Source: Drosophila pseudoobscura
Lineage: Eukaryota; Arthropoda; Insecta; Diptera; Drosophilidae
NCBI RefSeq assembly: GCF_009870125.1
Contig: NC_046680.1
Location: 10,292,001 to 10,356,000 of the forward strand
Direction of reading: 5' to 3'
DNA: 64,000 nucleotides
In this document: positions 57,901 to 64,000 of the stretch, in pieces
How positions within the stretch are numbered: the first letter of the stretch is position 1
Layout: every line of letters begins with the position of its first letter
The notes under the pieces: generated by a model
What the model saw: the letters and a program-made list of their open reading frames with translations, nothing else
What the model was told of the DNA's origin: nothing
Databases searched by the model: none
Program-made: the position numbers and the translations under genes

Positions 57901-60091
57901 TGTTTGTCTATTTGGGAGACCGAGAGAAAGAGACCCCTTTCAAAAGGAGATTTTTTCATTTGGTCTAAACAAACGTTGCTTTGCGTTGAGTTCCATCGTG
58001 TGTTTTTTGTTGAATTTTTGATGAAAACGCATCGAGCAGGGTTCTGGAAACTGTTTGCTAATCGTCGCAACTCGTTTCGAATTGCAGGAAGGCTCGCTGA
58101 ACAGCTCGCTGCCCGACCAGGTGGAGGTGGACATCAATGGGACGCTCATCTTCCGGAACGTGAGGGCCGAGCATCGGGGCAACTACACGTGCCAGGCCAG
58201 CAGCAGCCAGGGCCAGATCAGCGCCACTGTGTCCATCAATGTGGTGGTCACACCCAAGTTCAGTGTGCCCCCCGTGGGACCCATTGAGACCACCGAGCAG
58301 GGCACTGTGGTGATGCACTGCCAGGCGATTGGGGATCCCAAGCCCACGATTCAGTGGGACAAGGACCTGAAGTACCTCAGCGAGAACAACACGGACCGGG
58401 AGAGGTTCAGCTTCCTGGAGAATGGCACCCTGGAGATACGCAATGTTCAGGTGGAGGACGAGGGCAGCTATGGCTGCACCATCGGCAACAGTGCGGGCCT
58501 GAAGCGGGAGGATGTCCAGCTGGTGGTGCGGAGCACCGGCGATGGCTTCGCCCCCGAGGAAACGGGCGGCGATGGCTTCCTGGTCACGCGGGCTGTCCTC
58601 ATCACGATGACTGTGGCGCTGGCCTACATTGTCCTGGTGGTGGGTCTCATGCTGTGGTGCCGGTATCGTCGCCAGGCGCGGAAGGCCCGCCTCAACGAGC
58701 TGAGCATCAAGGAGGCTGGCGGCGACCAGCCGGATGCCTCCGTCACAAACGGCAAGGGCTCGGAACAGGAGCCGTGCCTGTCCAAGCAGCGCAATGGCGC
58801 ATTGGGCAAGCCCAAGTCCAAATCCAACGGAGACGCCCAAAAGTCTGACGACACGGCCTGCAGCCAGCAGTCGAGGAGCTCCAAGAAGTCGGTCTACGAG
58901 CAGCTCGTCCTGCCCCGGTCGGGACTCAGCGAGCTCCTGCAGATCGGACGCGGGGAGTTCGGAGACGTGTTCGTGGGCAAGCTGAAGGCCTCCCTGGTGG
59001 CGACCAGTGCTCAGTCGGACAAGGATGCGGACACCGATAAGCAGCACAGCAACAGCGAGAACGGGAGTGGGGGCAGCGGCAGCGGCAGCACCACCCTCAG
59101 CACTCTCAACGAGAAGCGGCGCTCCAAGACCTCCATGGACGACATCGAGGAGATCAAGGAGGAGGAGCCAGAGCAGTCGGCTCTCGAGCAACTGGTCCTG
59201 GTCAAGGCCCTGAACAAAGTGAAGGACGAGCAGGCGTGCCAGGAGTTCCGTCGCCAGCTGGATCTGCTGCGCGGCATCTCCCACAAGGGAGTCGTCCGCC
59301 TGTTTGGCCTCTGCCGGGAGAAGGATCCGCACTACATGGTCCTGGAGTACACCGACTGGGGCGACCTCAAGCAGTTCCTGCTGGCCACCGCCGGCAAGGT
59401 GAACACAGCCACGGCCACCTCCTCGCCGCCGGCCCTTACCACCAGCCAGGTGCTGGCCGTGGCCTATCAGATTGCCCGCGGCATGGATGCCATCTACCGC
59501 TCACGCTGCACGCACAGGTAAGTGGAGACAGAGGGTCTCTCCTTCCATCCTCTCTAAGCTGTGCTGTTGTCCTTCACCTTCTCCACAGGGATCTGGCCAC
59601 TCGCAACTGTGTCATCTCCAGCGAGTTCGTAGTGAAGGTCTCCTATCCGGCCTTGTGCAAGGACAAGTACAGTCGAGAGTACCACAAGCACCGGAACACG
59701 CTGCTTCCGGTGCGCTGGCTGGCGCCCGAATGCATCCAGGAAGACGAGTACACCACCAAGAGCGACATCTTTGCCTACGGCGTGCTGGTGTGGGAGCTCT
59801 TCAATCAGGCCACCAAGCTGCCCCACGAGGAGCTCACCAGCGAGCAGGTCATCCAGCGGTCGCAGGCCGGCACCTTGGAGTGGACGGTGGCCGAGGCCAC
59901 GCCCGACAGCCTCAAGGAGATATTGGTGAGTGTTGCAGCAAATGAATCCATAGTCCCGACGGGCTAATTAATTCCTCCGTTGTGCCCCCTTGCAGCTATC
60001 CTGCTGGCTGGCCAATCCCAAGGAGCGACCGTCCTTCAGTCAACTGGGATCCGCCCTGAGCAAGGCCATGCAAAGTGTAGCCGAGAAGTGA
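45993..60091 (+). CDS. otk: Off-track, PTK7/CCK4-type receptor pseudokinase
   Basis: Otk is a Wnt co-receptor and plexin partner in axon guidance. Seven coding exons (45,993-46,047; 49,923-50,057; 50,130-50,291; 56,741-57,627; 58,088-59,517; 59,589-59,925; 59,996-60,091) give 1033 aa, the melanogaster length as I recall it. Exon 1 encodes only most of the signal peptide (MDMDVMMISMCILASTLM). Five Ig-type domains follow (YVCIATSLASG, YRCTASNAAG, YQCQLQLEG, YTCQASSSQG, YGCTIGNSAG), then a membrane helix (AVLITMTVALAYIVLVVGLM) and a tyrosine-kinase-like domain. In the kinase, the glycine loop (IGRGEFGDV), the lysine (LVLVKAL) and HRDLATRN are present, but DFG is replaced by an SYPA-type sequence, as expected for this pseudokinase family. 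Introns of 3.9 and 6.4 kb separate the first Ig from the rest. Confidence 0.98.
46048..49922 (+). other. otk: First otk intron (3.9 kb)
   Basis: Non-coding, bounded by a GTAAGG donor and TTGCAG acceptor. It contains a GT microsatellite (46,679-46,702) and an AG run (46,838-46,861), CTCGACTCGACTCGACT and CCTTGCCTTGCC short arrays near 48,630-48,660, and a pair CGCATAAG...CTTTTATGC near 48,986-49,007. No nested gene is supported on either strand. Confidence 0.7.
50292..56740 (+). other. otk: Third otk intron (6.4 kb)
   Basis: Non-coding, bounded by TGTGAGTAG and TTCTTGCAG. It holds opa-type CAG arrays (50,697-50,730; 52,080-52,100), an ACAGACAGACAG run (54,390-54,411), CCCCTGCCCCTG arrays (54,017-54,030; 56,360-56,390) and the conserved-looking block at 52,159-52,507. 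Such a long intron in a compact gene usually carries enhancers. No nested gene is supported. Confidence 0.7.
52159..52507 (+). promoter_or_regulatory. Paired non-coding block, copy A (otk intron)
   Basis: Three words recur in the same order at 63,409-63,778: an identical 23-mer at 52,159-52,181 (core AGTCATAAAAACC), an identical 12-mer AATTTTCATTTT at 52,462-52,473, and an identical 23-mer at 52,485-52,507 (core CGCATAAAATTTTACG). GAGCCGGG also precedes the 12-mer in both. Start-to-start spacings are 303 and 23 bases here, against 307 and 40 in the partner. The cores contain TTTATGAC and the inverted pair TTTTATGCG/TTTTACGAG, resembling posterior Hox or Caudal sites. Confidence 0.6.
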
Positions 60092-60830
60092 GGAGGCCCA
60101 GACTGATTGAGCAAATGCCAAAAAGTAATTTCTAGATTTATGGTTTTCCCCGCCTCCCCCACCCTAAGTATCTCCCCCACAAGTATTTCCTTCTCCAGGC
60201 TAAACATTAGGTTCTAAGCGCCTGTTCAACATGCGTACTATATATGGACACGTTTTAACTGTACAAACATATGATATACATATACCTACACCATTACACC
60301 CTACATAACACCCACACACACAGACACACACACACATATGCATATTATATTGTTCGATTACGAGTACTTACGATATGAATTAATAACGATGAAAGTATTG
60401 CATTTGCGTGGTAAAATGTATATAGAAACAGCCACAAAATATTTGCATTTAGACCAGTTGAAGCATTTCTAGGATTAGGAGAGCATTTTTAACCATTACA
60501 TCACCATCAGCATTTTACTACAGAGAATATACATACGAGTACGAGTTTATTACAAAGAAGAAATAATCTGATACGAGTATCGCGGATTTTCCAAGGTTTT
60601 CGAATGCCGAAAGGAAAGGAAAACTAAGCCAAATTTTAATTTAGTTTTAGCATTGGAAAACGCATCCATTTTTTAAATATAGTATATGTATGTATTTATA
60701 GCTATATAAGGAACACACACATCCACACACACACTTACAGCTAGTATTTTAAGCTTTGATGCATGTTTAAAAAACATTTAAATAAACACGAATAAATAAA
60801 TTTAACCGAAATAAAAGCAAAGCCCCTCTG
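60092..60830 (+). other. otk: otk 3' UTR
   Basis: AT-rich, with CA runs and several AATAAA signals between about 60,780 and 60,815, after which composition changes. No further frame is credible. Confidence 0.7.
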
Positions 60831-63800
60831 AATTATTTAAAGAAAAATCTACTTCGGTTGGGGTCCAGGGCGTCCTTTCATAGGCATTTCATTTTGGACT
60901 GGGCAAATTTGTTGAGGGTCCTTTGGGCCTGCGAGTAGGGGTCCTTGGCTCATTCACACTTCACTTGATTTGAAAAATGAGCGCCTATTGAATGCCCGGG
61001 TTGAGAGCCGGCTCTGACTTGGCTTTTTTTCGCTCCCCCCCGCCCCAAAAACGATTGACAAACAAACACGGCAATAAACCGTAAAGTTGCCTTGGCTTAT
61101 TGGGGCTTTAAGTTGGCTCAGGCCCACTCTTTCTCCCCTCTCTCTCACTCTCTCTCTGGGTAGCGCGCCTACGTTGCCAAAAAGTTTCCTCGTGCGAAAA
61201 CTTTTTCCAGGCCGAGATCCAGGCCAAAAACGAAGCAATATTTGCATTTGAATCGGCAACAGCAAAAGCAAGAAAAATACAGCACCATTCCAGAGTGAGT
61301 TGGCCTTTTCCTTTTGGCAGGACCAGTGGATGGGCTGCTTAGCTTTTCCTGGCACGTACGAATATCTGCCTGTCATGAATAGCAAATGCCTCCACCGAAA
61401 AAGGTTGATTGAACAGTTGTCAGCCAGGAAGTGCGGCAGGCAGAATTCGGGGCGTAAAGAGTTGGCCAGAATGAGGCCGGTGATGAGGGAATACCCTACA
61501 GGAGAGGAGACATATGTATGATCCGATTCCCTGCTCTCCTCCAACCGAACTCCCTCCCGGAACCTATCCACCATTCAACTATTACAAATATTAACAAATG
61601 TACCTAAGTACATATGTCACTGGATAGACAAATACTGATTCGACTCGAATGCAAATGCATTTGCTAGCTCTCTGGCTAAAAGGCCGGCCACACATGGCGT
61701 ATGCGCAATATTTGCAGCAGCATTTCGTAATGGAAAACCGCGACAGCTGTGGTGCTGCTGTGCTGCAACAAAAGAAATGCCTAAACTACTGTTGCCGCTG
61801 CTGCCGGGCAGGGGAAGAAACATAAAAATGCCATTTCACATGGCTTTCAATTTATTAATATTTTATGCAGCCAAGCGTAGCCCTGTGTGGCACAAAAAGT
61901 GGGCAAAATGGCTGTGCTTTGGCAATTCAAGCGTAAAATCTGCATTACTCATACGCCGCATACCAAGGCGGGGGATGCCCGAGTCCCCACTGACCTATAC
62001 CACCTGGTTATGCCGTTTACCTGGCGGCGCATAAATTGCACATGACATACGCACCAATGGCCAGGCCTGACAAGGCACAAAATAAATTTCGCAGAAAATT
62101 TGACTTTTGTTTCCATGATACCTCCACCCCCCGCAGGCGGTTCCAAACCGCAGATTGGATGGTACACCCGTCCCTCCGCATCAGCGAAGTCGCCTCATTA
62201 TGGAGTCGCCGAAAACATATTTTCGCATTCATCACGGGCCAAAGTTTACGAAACCCGAGAATGGGAAAACAGCCTGGCATCCTGGCATCCTGGCACATAA
62301 TTGAAGCACATCGCAGACTCGTTTATTACTCAGCTCAGCCATCTCTCCGGCCATCATACATATGCACATATACAGGCCCGGTGTATGGTGTACGGTGCGG
62401 AGTTTTATAGGTCTGCTCTGGTTTTTATGGCAGCCCAGCCAGCCTCGTTCTGCGAAATATTCGCACAATTAGCGAGAGGGAAAGTTTGAATTGTGTTTTT
62501 GGGCCAAGCTGAATATGAGCCGTCGTCTCCCAAAAGGGGTAGGAAATAGCAGTGAATGAACACCCAATTATACAGCCACCCCAAAAGCAAGACTGGAATT
62601 CCACTCTCCATCCTGCCGCTGGCTTAATTATTTCAAGCACAAAAAAGCACAGAGGTAGCAGTGAAAGCGTGCAAATTAAATAATAATTTAATGGGAAAAT
62701 CCCCTCATTTATGGTCTGTTTTCACCGCGCAGGTGTAGTCCCATCCATCGGGGCAGCATTTGACCCGTGGAGTGCAACCGCTAACTGTCTAAGACTTAAT
62801 TCGCCGACAGATCTGTGCAGTAGCCCGATCAGATATCTCAAAAAATGAGGCAGGCTAACCCCGTGCAGACTTCAATAGAAGTATGTTCCACATCGAACTT
62901 TTAGACTCACCTTTGAAGGAAGTCTCCCCATAGGGTTTCCAAAGACCCCAGTCAAGGAATGGAATCTTCATCTGCAGAGACTCGAGATATATTTGTAAAA
63001 CTGTCCAGTAATAGGGTTGTAAAAATAAACGTACATTTTAGTATATTTGTAAGAGTCAAACGGTACATATATTTGATCACACTGATCGTTCGAAAGGTAA
63101 GCCTGGATGCACCCACACCGTTACCAACCGAAATTGAAACGTAAAACACATCACCGAATCCCGAACTGAAGGGTGTCGTGTCGTGTTTGAAAAAGGGGTG
63201 GAACATGCATTAAACAAACAGCTGAGCCTTTTGTGTTGACTCATTAACGCACAGACTGGCGGTGGGCGGAGAGGAGAGGGAAAATTGCGAAGGAAAGCTA
63301 GCGAAACAACAGAAATGAAACATCAGGCAGGAGCATGAGCAGGAGCAGGAGCTTCTCTTGTTCCGTGTCCATCCTCCACTCGTCCCGCTTCAAGTGAAAT
63401 AAATACCCCAAAGTCATAAAAACCAAACAAACAACAACAACAATGTACAGAAGAACTAGCGACGGGCGCGTGACACGAGAATCGCTGACACACAACACGC
63501 TTCGCCAGCCAAAGTGGGGTTGCTTCGCGACGCGAACTGGCACTTTCTGAAGACTCCCATCTCTACCGGTGCTGCCATTGCCACCCCTCCCCAGGACAGA
63601 GGCCACGTCTGGCAGGCAGGCAGGCGACTCGACGACACTCGACTTGACTCGACTCGACTCGAATGCCATCGTGTTGGAGCCGGGAGCTGGAAACCCCGGC
63701 TCATTGTGGAGTAACAATTTTCATTTTCAACGCCAAACGCCAAGCGCAGGGCGCAAAAAACGCATAAAATTTTACGAGTCGAGCTAAGCAAGAGGGAGGG

Positions 63801-64000
63801 AGAGAGGGACAACACAGAAAGGAAAGCGATATAGCAATAGGCGGGGAGGAGAGGAGAGTGCGAATGCGAGTGCGAGTGCGAGAGTGAATCCTGGTCCGGG
63901 TTGGTTACGAGTCCCTCGGTAAAAGTTTAGCTTTCGTGTTGGCCATAAAATGCCTGACAGGGCTTAGGAATGCAGTTGATTTGGAATGGAGTCTGGCGAG
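60831..64000. other. Non-coding DNA 3' of otk
   Basis: Mixed-composition DNA with many CATAAA words, GAGA-type runs (63,790-63,850) and TCGACTCGACT arrays near 63,640. Open frames here lack domains and splice contexts. It carries the second copy of the paired block. I see no gene or RNA gene. Confidence 0.55.
63409..63778 (+). promoter_or_regulatory. Paired non-coding block, copy B (3' of otk)
   Basis: Partner of 52,159-52,507. The first 23-mer is at 63,409-63,431, the 12-mer AATTTTCATTTT at 63,716-63,727, and the second 23-mer at 63,756-63,778, with GAGCCGGG at about 63,677. The intervening sequence does not align by eye, which argues against a recent simple duplication and for constraint on the short words. 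Confidence 0.6.

Overview
The window is typical Drosophila nuclear DNA: compact multi-exon genes with short introns, GT/CA and opa-type (CAG) microsatellites, AT-rich intergenic DNA, and proteins that read as close homologues of D. melanogaster genes. Several of these (CARMIL, U2A, hpo, otk, otk2) are, from memory, on arm 2R of D. melanogaster, so this should be Muller element C of another species. The tightly linked order seen here combines genes I recall from separate 2R positions (about 43E, 48D and 56D). A decayed repeat family near many gene boundaries fits a rearranged genome such as the obscura group, but the species is inference.

Layout. 0.7-4.9 kb (+): 3' part of CARMIL, a regulator of actin capping protein, with a candidate internal promoter giving a short isoform. 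7.2-8.0 kb (+): U2A, the U2 snRNP A' protein. 8.4-9.0 kb (-) and 10.5-11.0 kb (+): a divergent pair, the RAB5IF/Rab5ip-family membrane protein and mRpL52, split by a 1.3 kb block of degenerate repeats. 11.0-15.2 kb: mostly non-coding DNA with a three-copy 221-230 bp tandem repeat, then a small TATA-driven secreted peptide gene. 17.1-21.7 kb (-): Oseg6 (IFT144/WDR19), divergent from Rep (Rab escort protein, 22.2-23.9 kb, +), which is convergent with hpo (Hippo kinase, 24.8-26.8 kb, -). 28.2-29.4 kb (-): an ARL6IP6-like membrane protein. 31.1-35.6 kb (-): Pds5, a cohesin regulator. 36.1-37.4 kb: repeats plus a decayed, inverted copy of the 5' end of Oseg6. 37.5-37.8 kb (-): an unrecognised 113-aa gene, head to head with Mppe (37.9-39.2 kb, +). 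40.0-41.4 kb (+): otk2. 46.0-60.1 kb (+): otk, a PTK7-type pseudokinase receptor with very large introns. 60.8-64.0 kb: non-coding DNA.

The genes do not form one pathway. otk and otk2 are tandem paralogues sharing extracellular Ig architecture and one intron position; the others are housekeeping or signalling genes sharing divergent or convergent boundaries.

The three most interesting signals are: (1) an inverted, decayed duplicate of Oseg6 exons 1-2 flanking the Rep-hpo-ARL6IP6-Pds5 block, as expected of an inversion made by staggered breaks; (2) two non-coding regions, one in an otk intron and one 3' of otk, that share two identical 23-bp words and a 12-bp word in the same order with similar spacing; (3) a recurrent promoter module (GTGACCGCGG plus TATACC repeats) lying next to the dispersed repeat family at several unrelated genes.
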